Positions 1-10,159 of a DNA stretch of 64,000 bases are shown here, piece by piece (position 1 is the first letter of the stretch; each line of letters opens with the position of its first letter). The notes under the pieces were generated by a model. The model was not told the origin of the DNA, searched no databases, and was given only the letters and a program-made list of their open reading frames with translations. Position numbers and translations under genes: made by a program. Source of the DNA: Actinostola sp. cb2023 (Eukaryota > Cnidaria > Anthozoa > Actiniaria > Actinostolidae); assembly GCA_033675265.1 (NCBI GenBank), contig JAUJYZ010000133.1:169501-233500 (forward strand). Reading direction: 5' to 3'.

Positions 1-114
1 ATACATCGTCAGTGTCCGAAAATCTGCCACGGTCGGGAAAGTTGAGTTGAGTTCAACTTTCCTGACAGTCGCATACACTGTTACGGTTTATTGGAAGCCA
101 CGCTTTAGAACTTC

Positions 115-305
115 ATCGTAATCATCATCATCATCATCCGGCATCATCATCATCACCATCATCAATCATCATCATCATCAATATTCATCGTCGTCGTCGT
201 CATCATCATCATCATCATCATCATCAATCTTCATCATCGTCGTCATCATCATCATCATTCATCATCATCAATCTTCATCATCATCATCATCATCAATCTT
301 CAGTT
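115..305. repeat. CAT/ATG trinucleotide microsatellite
   Basis: Imperfect runs of CAT, with CGT interruptions, fill this stretch. It lies in the intron after the last visible RAB3IP exon (minus strand). The first 114 bases hold a short inverted repeat around aaagttgagttgagttcaacttt and nothing coding that I can see. Confidence 0.9.
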
Positions 306-399
306 TGAATGCCCACTCTTTTCCTCCACAAAGATGTTTTTTCAACGTAACTATTTAAATTCTTTGCTTTTTCTTTCCCATTGGCCACTGGTCAGTTAC

Positions 400-528
400 C
401 TCTCTGTTTGTAAATTCCAAACACGGAGCTACATTCTCTTGATAGATTCTATTAAGGAACGGCTGGTCACGTGACACTGAAAGTTCATCCATAAATTGTA
501 AGAATTCTCTAAACGTTATTACGTCGAC
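400..528 (-). CDS. RAB3IP: RAB3IP exon 6 (post-linker conserved block)
   Basis: This 129-base phase-0 exon has acceptor TTTGTTTATAG|GTC and donor ACAGAGAG|GTAACT. It encodes [16 protein letters not shown] and [20 protein letters not shown]. In Rabin8 the equivalent reads like EFRLWKDEP...CPFLDKIYQEDIFPCLTF. The following exons are outside the window. Confidence 0.9.
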
Positions 529-2304
529 CTATAAACAAAGCCAATAAATACGGTCTGTAAGTATACACACATGCATTCAAGAGCACAGTATATTTCCCTA
601 ATATTTGCTCTTTCATTCACATAGTCAAACCTCTATTAAGCGGCCCTCTATTAAGCGGTCACCCTCTATTAAGCGGTCAATTTCACTCAAATTCCCGGAA
701 ATCAGTCCCCATACTTACTGTAAACTTGAACTTTATTAAGCGGTCACCTCTATTAAGCGGTCAGTTGGCTATGTCCCAAGGGTGACCATTTATAGAGGTT
801 TGACTGTATACCGTAAAACCTCGAAAAGAAGCCCTCCAGCTAGAGGCAAAATCCGCTGGATCCTCGAGCACGTTTCTTTACGAGATGGGCTTCATCTCAA
901 GATTAAGCCTTCTTTTCGAGGTTTTTATGGTATTCCAAAAACAGTGTAAATGACTAGTGATCAAAACCCAAATTCTCCTTTGAAATTCAAAGAATGCCAA
1001 GGAGAATTTAGATTTTGATCAGAGATCACTTCTATTGTTGGTGGAGTTCACTCACCTCGGGCTCATTAGGGTCACGATAATCTCTGGCTCGTTTTCCTTT
1101 GCAGCGACCAACATTTTTGGGCACAGCACCGTCACAGTCAGAGGAACCACAGTTCTCACATGGCGACAGATGATCATCACTATGACGACGATGACGACTT
1201 TTGCTGTGTCCTGGAGTCCTTGTTATTACAAGTGATTTAAGAGCATTAACTTCTGCTTGCAACATATCAACCTGTGATTTAAAAATAATTACATTATTGA
1301 GTACGGCATTTTTACATGAGAGTAATAGCTTAACTCTATTTTTAATATTTAGGATTACGATTCAAGATTCAGCTATATTATATTTAATTTAAATTTTATT
1401 TATTTATTATTATTACAATTAGGATTATTTCAGTTGTATTAGTTGTAAAATGCTTTGTACTATCTATGTAAAAGCGCTATATAAATAAAGTTATTATTAT
1501 TATTATTATTATGCATTTCAAAATAATATTTTGTAAGGGGCTGCCAAATACTAAAATTGAGACTATGTAAGACTGCAGGTCCCAGTTGCACGAAAGGTGG
1601 TTAGCACTATCCACTCACTATCCACTAGATAAGTCCTATCCAACGGATCAAATCTATTAGATAGCTGCATCAATTTTATCCATTGGATAAGACTTATCTG
1701 GTGGATGCACTATTCACCTTTCGTGCAACCAGGACCAGGATGGTTGTTTAAAATTCAAGCTCAAGACTTTAGCCTTTGTAGAAATATAATATGCTCAACA
1801 TATGTAAGAATTATTATTTCCCAAAGTGGAGGTGAGTAGCGGTGGATATTTACCAAGCCGCGAGTTGTCCATCATCTATGGTGTGTACTCATACCTTGAT
1901 ATTTGCCTCCATGTATTTCTTCTCTGCAAGATCCTGCTTTAGTCTCGCTTCATGGACCATTGCATGGGCTTCCTGTTCAGCAAGGAATAGTTTATTGTTG
2001 ACAAAACATAGGAAAAAACTGGAGAACTGAAAGTTGTCACTGACTAGGATTTATTATCGGACGTTTCGGTTGTGATACTACAACCTTCCTCAGCAGCGAT
2101 GATATGGCAGGCTAAGATAATGTGTGGATCACTTCAACAAACTGTTATATACACAAGGGAAATAAATGTGTTTGTTAATTGAGTTGCAGTCATGCACAGA
2201 ATGGCATATGCTGCAATTCTATTAACAAACACATTTATTTCCCTTGTGTATATAACAGTTTGTTGAAGTGATCTGTTAGCCTACATATCATTGCTGCTGA
2301 GGAA

Positions 2305-2350
<46 letters not shown>

Positions 2351-5300
2351 TAATATAATAATAATAATAATAAAGGTTTAATCACAGTATATCTACATAG
2401 TAGCTTTACATCTGTGAACTGATAGGAAACTAAACTTAAGACCAAAAATAAATAATAATGATAATAATAATAATGTTCTTATATAAGGGTAACTTTAGAA
2501 ATAGAGTTAAGGAGAAAAACTAGTGATATTAAGTTACTACGTTTCGATGACATCCTGTCATCATTAGTACAATAATAACGTACTAAGTATATTTAAAAGA
2601 AGAATTAGTATAGTTGTAGTATCACAACTGAAACGTCCGATAATAAATCCTAGTCAGCGACAACTTTCAGTTCTCCAGTTTTTCTCAATATGCCTGACTA
2701 CAGCTACCACATTTTCAACTTAAAACATAGGAAATCACTGCAGATATTACCTGAAACAAACATGCTGTCAGTTCTTCTAATTCCGATTCCAGTTGATTTC
2801 GGACTCTAGAAAGTTTATCACACTGTTCGTCTTTGAGTTTTAACTCCTACGATTGAAGTTAACCAAAGAATATTATTATTACACCTTCACATCAAGAACA
2901 CATTCAACTTCCTGGAGTAGTTCCAGGGGGGCGTAAAGCGGGGCTCCACTGTACAACCAAGGCTGTTTATAGCTGATAATTGAAGTTACACTGCAATGAC
3001 TCTGACCAAAGGTTTCAAGTCGAGACTATTTGGTCAAGTTTTTGTACTGACCTCATAGCCTCGACTTGAAACCGTTGTTCAGAGTCATTGGAGTGTAACT
3101 TCAATTTATATCGGCTATTTAGGGGGACACTGACGAAAATCGTTCGAAATTTAATTTAGCTGAAACTTCAAAGAATAATTCTTCAAGGGTCTAATAATCA
3201 CTAGTTAAAATCTTCTTTCGATATTCCAGAGGGAAGTACTATATTTTTATGAATCTTTAGAGCTGGTGTCAGTGACGTCATCTACTCAACCCAAACATTC
3301 AGCTCCATACATTTCTTTGTATTTTGTGAGTCAAAATATCTCAATGTTTTGTTCAGATAACAGTTCTGCATTGAAGAAAACTGGTCAGACAATCAATTCT
3401 CATACTCATTAATTATTCATGAGGTAACCAGCCAATCCTGTGCATCAAATCCGGTCACATGATGAACCTGGAAACCCTGGAAAGTCCGCTCAAGAGTACT
3501 TTGAAATGGATTTCAAAGTCCAAGGACTTTGAAATGATGGATTTCAAAGTAAGTCCAAGGACTTTGAAATGATGGATTTCAAAGTAAGTCCAAGGACTTT
3601 GAAATGATGGATTTCAAAGTACGCTTTCCTGAGTTCTTATCCCTCATATAACAATCATCGGGACCTCGAATTCACTTTAATCTGAAAGCACGCTCTATTC
3701 AATGCTACTCAAGAGTCCAACACATGTGGGATATGATGTCCTCGACTCTGCGTATGAGCAGAGAATATGCAAAGACTGGAATTCTTGCTTTTCTGGGCTA
3801 AAATCTTGCAACTCTTTATTTATTGCCTTTAGGCCATTGCATGTAATAATTAATGAGTATGAGAAGTCGTTCCAAAGCCTCGAATTCAGATAAGACGGGG
3901 TTTCCAGTCCTCGGACTTCGCCTCAGATTGGAAACCCTGTCTAGTCCTCATTCTCGACTTTGAAACATTACTTCTAAACACAAACAATGTAAGAAAACTC
4001 CTTCACCCAAACCTTTAGCTTTATAGAAATAAAATAATGCAAGAAACTAAACACAAAGAAATGTATGGAGCAAAGCTGTGTTGATTGTTATAATTGTATG
4101 GCTCTTTGAGATTATTTCAGTGAAGCTTCAGCTAAATTAAATTTAGAACGATTTTCGTCAGAGTTCCCCTTTAAGGGAGCTGTGCAATAACAGCATCAGG
4201 AATATCTGATGAATGTCTAAATTAGAACTCCTCTAGGTTCTTTGAATTTTGGAGGAGAATTTGGATATTGATCACAAGTCACTTGCACTGATCTTGAACA
4301 GAGCCCTTCTTATTATATAGACACAAGTGTTTTCCTGCAAAATAGACCACTCATAACTTACGAGAATTCACACGAAACTACATCCGGGACCAACAACCCT
4401 GCATTTAATTTTGCATTTTTGCATAATATTATACTTTTTTTTTGCAAAATCTGTTCATACATGTAAGTAAGAATTTATGCATATCTTTCTACTGAAAAGG
4501 ACCATTCAAGTTGTTGTTTATAGGCTAAAACACATACATTTATAGGCTAAAACACATAAATTTATGTGTCCTGAGATATAAATGTACTATATGTGTACAG
4601 GCTAAAACACAAAAAAATTTGTGCCGAGATAGGTATGTCAAAAATTGTGCAATTTGTTTGCAAGATTGAATAAATGAAAAAACTACAAAACAGTAATTTT
4701 GAACAATTGAAGGGGTGCCCATGAAAACTGCGTATGTGACTATTTTGATAATTTTCAAAATGTTATGCAATTGCTTCAAAAATACACCTACTGGCTTATT
4801 GATACCTATATAAACATGATTTGGTCATTTTTAGATCGATTACATTAGAAAAAGAGCTTGTTTTGCAGTTTGCCGTTTTTCATAGAAATCAAAAATGCGC
4901 GTTTTTGACGTCATGACAATGTGCGACATTTGACTTTGATTTTCTTCCAAAATACATCATTGTGAAACAAAACGCCACTTGCTCGGCAAACTTCCATCTC
5001 TCTTCTTGGTATATTCGGGGATTTTCAATTCGACTATTTCGGGATCCCTGTTGTTTTCCAACGCACGACCGAACTGCATTCTGGGATATCATGAACATTT
5101 TTGTCAACGACATTCCGTACCTCCATGTTTTAGAGATATTTTATAAAGTCTTTTATCACCCGGGCCTACAGGCAAACTAATGCACCGGTTGCATTCTTTA
5201 CTAGTCGAAAGTCGCCAAAACTGCCTTAGTAGGTCCTCGAATTCACCACAGAACGACCAGAGATATTAAACAACTCTCACTCGGCTGAATCGGCCATTTT

Positions 5301-8300
5301 GAAAATCTGACACCGTGTTTGCAGATTCAGTTTCATCGTGAAATTGCACCTCGCCCCTGATTTCTTCCAGGAGAATGGCCTCTACCACCAGTCAAGCTTA
5401 ATGATGCTGTTCTGGGGGCTTCTGTGGTGAAAACATGGCAATAAAAGACTTTAAATTGTGGCAAAGTGGCCCAGTTCTGCGAAGCACTTCCAGAACCGAT
5501 AGCCACGCCACGAGACAACTTAACCGCCTGATAGTTTGAGCCCGCGAGCTGTCAAGATTTCCATGGCAACAAAATTCGCTAAAAACTTCTAAAATCTCTG
5601 GAAGTGAAAGGTTGAAATCATTCACATCTGAAGGTTTGTTATTGTTGAACAACACGTACAGATCACTGACACGTAAAAGTTTCTTAATTTGCATATTTTC
5701 ACCAACTAATCCTGATAAATTCAATCAGAAATTAAATATACTGTAGTGCCCAAAATTCGAGTGTAATCGATCTAAAAACACCAAATCATGTTTATATAAG
5801 TATTTAGAAGCCAGTAGGTGTATTTTTGAAGCAATTGCATAACATTTTGAAAATCATCAAAATAGTCACATACGCAGTTTTCATGGGCACCCCTTCAATT
5901 GTACATGATGGAAATTGAACTCCAAATCATGAAATTGTCCTTTTTGAATGAGCAGACCTGCTAAATTCTAAAAACATGTGCAATATGGAAATAATTTCAG
6001 CAAAATGCAAATTTAAATGCAGGGTTGTTGACCCTAGAGTGGCATGTTTTCCATATCCTCACTAGTGAGGATATTAAAGCAGTCATTTCCTGTCATTTCC
6101 TGCTGATATTGTCTACATAAGTCATCAAGAAACACTGCACATTACAGTACCTGCTGTGCTTTGTGCAATTCTGTTTGTAGTCGATCGTAAGCATGAGCTT
6201 TGACTTCTTCTCTAGTCGGAGTCTTGCGACCGTTGCGAGTTGGTCCTGGCTGAAATGTGCTAAAAAGTCCATAATAACAAAGTTGAATTTCAAAAATTAT
6301 ACAGTACTATTAATTCAAGTTCATGTTTGTGATTGGCTGACGTTCCCTAGTTACTTTTTCATAACCATATTTGAATCATTTATGTTAACCAACAATTAAT
6401 AATGGTAATAGAACTGAATGGAGTGCAATTTGGTCTGCAAAATTGCACTCCACTCAGTTCTATTACCTATTAATCATATTCATTTTGAAATCTTTTCAAA
6501 TACACTCGTTATATTTAGGTGGTAAGTTGCAATAATAAGAATAATTTTGATGCCTGAAATACAACTCTTTCATTCTAAATTACAAATTACTTTTTATGAA
6601 GAATCGTTTGAATTTAATAAAATTAGAGTTTCTGTGCGAAAATAAAAAATAAAAAAAATTGGTGCAATTAATGATCCAAAATAGTGCAATTAATGATTTA
6701 ATCATATTCATTTTGAAATCACTAGTAAATCCTGCAATCTGATTGGCTAAAAATGGTGCGATTAAATCATTAATTGCACTATTTTGGATCATTAATTGCA
6801 CCATTTTTTTATTTTTTTTTATTTTCGCACAGAAACTCTAATTTTATTAAATTCAAACGATTCTTCATAAAAAGTAATTTGTAATTTAGAATGAAAGAGT
6901 TGTATTTTAGGCATCAAAATTATTCTTATTATTGCAACTTACCACCTAAATATAACGAGTGTATTTGAAAAGATTTCAAAATGAATATGATTAATAGGTA
7001 ATTGAACTTCGTGTCGTGCAATTTTGTTCTGAAATCATACTCGTGATAACAAATTGCACTCCCGCTACGCGGTCGTGCAATTTTGTAATCACTCGTATGA
7101 TTTCAGACCAAATTGCACTCCACTCAGTTCTATTACCATTACTAATAGACCACTTGCACTAAGAGGTCACGTGACCCTAACTCCCATAAATCGAACAGCA
7201 GTGTCAAAATGAACTCCAGAAATGAAAAGAGCAGCTCGAAATTAGTAAAGTTGCAACAATAAAATTGATCATTTTCTAAGATTTTGTTTGGAAAATGCAT
7301 TGAGCTGTGCCATCCAATGCATTTTCCAAACAAAATCTTAGAAAATGATTGATATTATTTTTAATGTCATTTCTCTTGACAGTGTGCAAGTGGCCTATTT
7401 TGGATGTTTCCTCATTGTGTATATAAAACCATAATTATTAATTAAATTACCTCAGGCTTACAAATTGCGTATAATAAAACCGTAATTATTAATTACGGTA
7501 CTTCAGGCTTATAAATCTATGTACATGTAATAAATATTGTTGAATATCACATGACCCATTCGGACCCACTTGCATGCTCTTAGGAAAACATTTGACAAGT
7601 CATGTGATCGGGTCTGTAAATGTTTTTGCGGACCTGCTTGAGCCTTCTTGCCATTGGGTCATATGATAAAAAGCTTATTGACTGATACCCCATTCACACC
7701 AAGGCTTAAACATGGTTTAAGGTGGTTTAACTAAACAGGTTTAGAAAATTATCTACAGACGCCATGAAACTTTTGGCACAAAACTGCTGGTAAACTGTCC
7801 TTTATGTTGCACAGTATAAATCCCAGGTAGTTTGATTCTTGTGAAATTAAATGCCCTCGAATTAGAGAAGCCAGAACAAACTTAGTTTAACTAAACAAGG
7901 TTTGGTGTGAATGGGGTATAAGTTAGGGGCTGGATGGAGAAGCATTTAGTTCTTAATAAGTACCTAATATTTACCTGGACTTTATCGCAGTAAATATTAA
8001 AAGTCCTCCATGGTTGTAAAGCGCATTGAGTCATTTAATGCATTACACAGTCATTCTCAAAAAGGTTGTCTAGATGAAAAGACTACAATACTACAATAAA
8101 GTCACATGATTCATTATATTTTCAATTTCTGTGCGAGGAACTGTGAGTCGATACCAGCGGCATTACATTCAGTTCTCACAATGCCGTGTACTTTTGCATC
8201 TCAACTTGAAATTCCACTCGAGGAAATTGAATACATATTGAATCACGTGACTTTATTGTAGTATTGCAATCTTTTCATCTGGACAATATTTTTGAGAATG

Positions 8301-9425
8301 ACTGTATAAGATCTTCCATTATTATTATTATATTCAAAAATATTCACTTGACTTTGTCAAGAAAAATTAATAGATTTTGTATGAGTGGGAAACCTAGAGT
8401 ACAGAACCAAAGACATCTATTCAACCAATCACAGCATGCAAAATCATTGCTCAACCAATCAGATTGCTTGGATACAGCACGGTCACCACATGACACGAAC
8501 CATACCATAACTACTTCCCACTCATATGAAAATGACTCTATAACATAATCTGTCAGCAACATAAATTTATATATTCTATTTTTCAATATACAGTCAAACC
8601 TCTATTAAGCGGTCACCCTCGGGAAATAACCAACTGACCGCTTAATAGAGGTGACCGCTGGTCAAGTTTACAGTAAGTATGGGGACCGATTTCCGGGAAT
8701 TTGAATGAAAGTGACCGCTTAATAGAGGCTGCTTAATAGAGGTTGACTGTATACCTACTATACAGTGTAAATAACTTTAAATTTAGTGTAGTTCTTGACA
8801 TAAGGTTTGAAATATTAAATTATTATTATTATTTTATTTTTATTATTATTACACAAAGAAGCAAATAATTACCTTTTCAATTTTTTGTAACCAATTTGGT
8901 TCACCTAACATTCATATTTTATGAACTTCGATAGGTTTGTTTTTGAATGACAATGCTCCCAAATTTTTGCTTTTTTTTTTTGAGAAAAAAAATCGCGTGT
9001 TCTTTTAATCCCGTTTTTCCATTAATACCTTGTAAACTAATAATTCCTCCAAACGTTTAAAAAAAAACAAATATGTCACTAAGACATTCTTTGCTCATTA
9101 CTGAAATATGCAAACAATATCGAACGAAAATTCATTTAAAGTCTGGTCAGGGTCAATATTTTATCTCGACAATCAAATGAACTTTCTGACATTGTAAGTC
9201 ATAATTTCAGCCTCACCTAGCGTTGAATGCCAGTTCAGATCCAGTATCCATGCTCTTCTGTGGTGAGAGATCTTTATCTCTGGTCGATCCTGATCTTTTC
9301 TTTGTTTTGCTCTTCAATGACAAGTTGCTACAAGTTCTTGGTCGTACACTCGCGGCAAAAACATCTGGCTCACTGTTAGATCGATCTAAATTGCCTCCAG
9401 GGCTTCCCAAAAACTCCGAATCCAT
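400..9425 (-). CDS. RAB3IP: Rabin8/RAB3IP-like Rab guanine nucleotide exchange factor, 5' six exons
   Basis: This is the orthologue of Rabin8 (RAB3IP) / GRAB (RAB3IL1), the metazoan Sec2-type exchange factor. In known animals it activates Rab8 (and Rab3) for exocytosis and ciliary membrane traffic. Six coding exons join in frame: 9425-9217, 6259-6151, 2846-2751, 1972-1895, 1271-1056 and 528-400, giving 279 residues. Residues about 85-180 form the Sec2 coiled coil. It contains [20 protein letters not shown], then [31 protein letters not shown] and [15 protein letters not shown], which match the family core almost word for word. Exon 6 holds the conserved [17 protein letters not shown] block that follows the linker. 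Every junction has a GT donor and an AG acceptor and keeps phase. The C-terminal part lies beyond position 1; human Rabin8 is about 476 residues, so roughly 60 percent is present. The introns carry many MITEs. RAB3IP and RAB3IL1 cannot be told apart here and may be one gene in this animal. Confidence 0.93.
622..808. mobile_element. Tc1/mariner-type MITE, TIR agtcaaacctctattaagcgg
   Basis: The ends are inverted (agtcaaacctctattaagcg and gaggtttgactgta), with TA at both borders. The centre repeats the motif attaagcggtca several times. A second copy lies at 8591-8749. CAGT-type ends next to TA are typical of Tc1/mariner derivatives; no transposase is present. Confidence 0.8.
811..930. mobile_element. 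Short TA-flanked MITE, TIR ccgtaaaacctcgaaaagaag
   Basis: The 120-bp element begins ccgtaaaacctcgaaaagaag and ends cttcttttcgaggtttttatgg, with TA on both sides (809-810 and 931-932). It abuts the previous MITE directly. No coding content. Confidence 0.75.
951..1031. repeat. Short inverted repeat, agtgatcaaaacccaaattct
   Basis: Arms agtgatcaaaacccaaattc and gaatttagattttgatca flank a small loop. A related half-copy lies at about 4225-4290. It sits in the intron just downstream of RAB3IP exon 5. Confidence 0.6.
1056..1271 (-). CDS. RAB3IP: RAB3IP exon 5 (end of coiled coil plus linker)
   Basis: This 216-base phase-0 exon has acceptor AAATCACAG|GTT and donor CCCGAG|GTGAGT. It begins with [15 protein letters not shown], the end of the Sec2 coiled coil. 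It continues into a His/Arg/Ser- and Cys-rich linker ([22 protein letters not shown]), which is not conserved in the family. Confidence 0.93.
1440..1512. repeat. Retroposon-like 3' tail ending in (TTA)n
   Basis: The phrase aaagcgctatataaataaag is followed by a TTA run. Related tails occur in reverse at 11030-11110 (ttatttatatagcgcaca) and about 39480-39560. This suggests a dispersed retroposon whose 3' end primes on TTA microsatellites. Confidence 0.5.
1579..1735. mobile_element. Palindromic MITE, TIR cccagttgcacgaaaggtg
   Basis: The ends cccagttgcacgaaaggtg and cacctttcgtgcaaccagg are inverted. The interior is also largely palindromic (actagataagtcctatcc against ggataagacttatctggt). It lies in the RAB3IP intron between exons 4 and 5. 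Confidence 0.8.
1895..1972 (-). CDS. RAB3IP: RAB3IP exon 4 (Sec2 coiled coil)
   Basis: This 78-base phase-0 exon has acceptor CTGAACAG|GAAGCC and donor ATCAAG|GTATGA. It reads [14 protein letters not shown] and [12 protein letters not shown], matching the family EEAHKMVREAN...AEKQLKEA segment. The intron on its 5' side carries a 709-bp insertion with a 10-bp target duplication. Confidence 0.93.
2060..2093 (-). other. Hammerhead-ribozyme-like core motif (candidate)
   Basis: Read on the minus strand this is CTGAGGA, a 6-bp hairpin stem (GGTTGT/ACAACC), then GAAACGTC. That resembles the CUGANGA ... GAAA core of hammerheads carried by Penelope-like elements. One unpaired A separates the core from the stem, so the match is imperfect. 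The inverted arm at about 2618-2645 carries the GAAACGTCC half. A similar word, ATGTCATCGAAACGTAG, is readable on the minus strand at about 2540-2560. Confidence 0.35.
2127..2273. repeat. Near-perfect 53-bp-arm hairpin
   Basis: The left arm gatcacttcaacaaactg...tgtgtttgttaat is the complement of attaacaaacaca...cagtttgttgaagtgatc, with a loop of about 40 bases. It is nested inside the 709-bp insertion. Confidence 0.85.
2751..2846 (-). CDS. RAB3IP: RAB3IP exon 3 (Sec2 coiled-coil core)
   Basis: This 96-base phase-0 exon has acceptor ATCGTAG|GAG and donor TTTCAG|GTAATA. It encodes [26 protein letters not shown] and TACLFQ. This is the most conserved segment of Sec2-domain GEFs and contains the Rab-contacting helix in known structures. 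Confidence 0.95.
2960..3120. repeat. Inverted repeat with about 65-bp arms
   Basis: The arms run from ataattgaagttacactgca to tttcaagtcgaga, mirrored by cctcgacttgaaac...gtgtaacttcaatt. It directly abuts the next foldback element at 3121. Confidence 0.75.
3121..4170. mobile_element. About 1.05-kb foldback element with 45-bp TIRs
   Basis: The left end reads agggggacactgacgaaaat and then cgttcgaaatttaatttagc. The right end is its inverse (gctaaattaaatttagaacg, attttcgtcagagttcccct). Inner pairs such as catacatttctttgt and caaagaaatgtatgg continue the fold. No transposase was recognised. It sits in the intron between RAB3IP exons 2 and 3. Confidence 0.75.
3484..3622. repeat. Tandem 38-bp repeat inside the foldback element
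   Basis: The unit aagtccaaggactttgaaat + gatggatttcaaagt is repeated about 3.5 times. Each unit is itself partly palindromic (actttgaaat/atttcaaagt). Confidence 0.8.
4704..5901. repeat. Large inverted repeat, 143-bp arms, with a piggyBac-MITE-like centre
   Basis: The arm at 4704-4846 (caattgaaggggtgcccatg ... agatcgattaca) is inverted at 5762-5901. Parts of the centre match the TTAA element at 53186-54198 in reverse orientation. Here 5350-5425 corresponds to 53425-53500, and 4860-5005 to 53860-54015. The ORFs in the centre have no recognisable domain. Confidence 0.75.
6151..6259 (-). CDS. RAB3IP: RAB3IP exon 2
   Basis: Acceptor ACTTTTTAG|CAC and donor CAGCAG|GTACTG bound this exon. It reads [20 protein letters not shown] and then [16 protein letters not shown], which is the start of the Sec2 coiled coil (family: RExxYERLxxELAKAQ). 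A nearer AG at 6251-6250 would break the frame with exon 1, so the upstream AG is chosen. Confidence 0.9.
6404..7139. mobile_element. Foldback element with long arms
   Basis: The outer ends gtaatagaactgaatggagt and actccactcagttctattac are inverted. Inner arms of about 240 bp (roughly 6462-6700 and 6762-7000) are nearly perfect complements separated by a short AT-rich loop. It lies in RAB3IP intron 1. Confidence 0.85.
7146..7397. mobile_element. MITE with TIR tagaccacttgcac
   Basis: The ends tagaccacttgcact and agtgtgcaagtggccta are inverted. A central hairpin has arms atcattttctaagattttgt + ttggaaaatgcatt at 7267-7300 and 7316-7350. Confidence 0.7.
7685..7919. mobile_element. MITE with TIR ataccccattcacaccaa
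   Basis: The ends ataccccattcacaccaa and ttggtgtgaatggggtat are exact inverses. The subterminal gtttaactaaac word also occurs on both sides. No coding content. Confidence 0.8.
8048..8304. mobile_element. Tc1/mariner-type MITE, TIR cagtcattctcaaaaa (copy 1)
   Basis: The TIRs are about 65 bp (cagtcattctcaaaaaggtt ... caataaagtcacatgattca and inverse) and the right border is TA. A second copy at 51664-51923 is inserted in the opposite orientation, as shown by its unique centre (cattacattcagttctcaca). Confidence 0.85.
8591..8749. mobile_element. Tc1/mariner-type MITE, second copy of the 622-808 family
   Basis: The ends cagtcaaacctctattaagc and gaggttgactg are flanked by TA (8589-8590, 8750-8751). 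The centre matches the 622-808 element in reverse (cagtaagtatggggaccgat). Confidence 0.85.
9217..9425 (-). CDS. RAB3IP: RAB3IP exon 1 (start codon exon)
   Basis: The ATG at 9425-9423 (ATAATGG context) opens 69 codons plus two bases. The reading frame is also open upstream of this ATG, but I see no earlier ATG. The encoded N-terminus is Ser/Lys/Arg-rich ([22 protein letters not shown]) and not conserved, as is usual for the family. The donor is CTAG|GTGAGG. The phase-2 end fits the acceptor at 6260, making an AG-C serine codon. Confidence 0.8.
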
Positions 9426-10159
9426 TATTTTTCCAAGCTGCACGGCAAAGTCAGTAATAATAAAATCCAAGATTTGATTGGAAGTATTCAAATTTGAAGC
9501 AAATTGGCTTACAAGAAGCAGTCTGGTTTCTTCACAGGATGAATTTTCAATTGAAATTTGTACTCAACATTCAGGAAGGATGTGTATTTTTAGCTCTATA
9601 AAGCGGAAAGAAAAGGACTGTATCTAAGGATTAGATCCAAGGGGATGATTTGTTCTGTTTGTACTATTCTGTAAAGTGTATTAAAGGAAGTTTTAAATTT
9701 CGTAAAGATTGAATTTGATCAATCAAACACCACCGACAGAGCTCGATTAGTCGGTTGTCATTCCCTGTACTCCAAGCGTCCAGTACCGCTGATGCTACTA
9801 GCTCATCATTGAAGATTAAAGAAGACGGATGAATAAACAGTTTATCCAGTAAAGGTCGCGATTAAACTCCAAAAACAACTCCTGCTCTTTTGTGCACCTT
9901 GGCAAAAGTTCATTCAGTCATTCACGGCAAAGTCGGCCCTAAATCTCCTCTTCTAGTGTAGTTTCCACTGAAATAGATACCCCAGTACTTGTTGGAGTAG
10001 TTTCACTGCAGTTGTGTTGAAAAAGATCCAGTTTTTGTGCGTAGAAAGATGAAAGAATTGAAGTTTTCCTGCAGTTGTTTGGTTGTGTCAGCAGGTAACA
10101 GTCTCCAACCATAACAGAAGACCTCGTGGACGAGTGGGACTGGGCAGATGGGACCAATC
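9426..10159. other. 5' flank of RAB3IP; no gene seen
   Basis: This is unique-looking sequence upstream of the RAB3IP start, possibly holding its promoter and 5' UTR. I see no TATA box, CpG cluster or ORF that I would defend. Confidence 0.4.

Larger units (their letters stand above)
2013..2721. mobile_element. 709-bp foldback insertion with 10-bp target duplication
   Basis: The direct repeat aaaacatagg occurs at 2003-2012 and 2722-2731. Between the copies lie inverted ends: ctggagaactgaaagttgtc at the left, and gacaactttcagttctccag (one mismatch) at the right. Nested inside are a second inverted repeat and an AAT microsatellite. The right arm is broken after gctgctgaggaaggt and resumes at about 2615, so another repeat has inserted into it. 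Confidence 0.75.

Noticed and set aside
7974..8005. A possible 31-base extra RAB3IP exon
   Set aside because: It was considered to fix a phase mismatch, but using the acceptor at 6260 joins exons 1 and 2 in frame without it.
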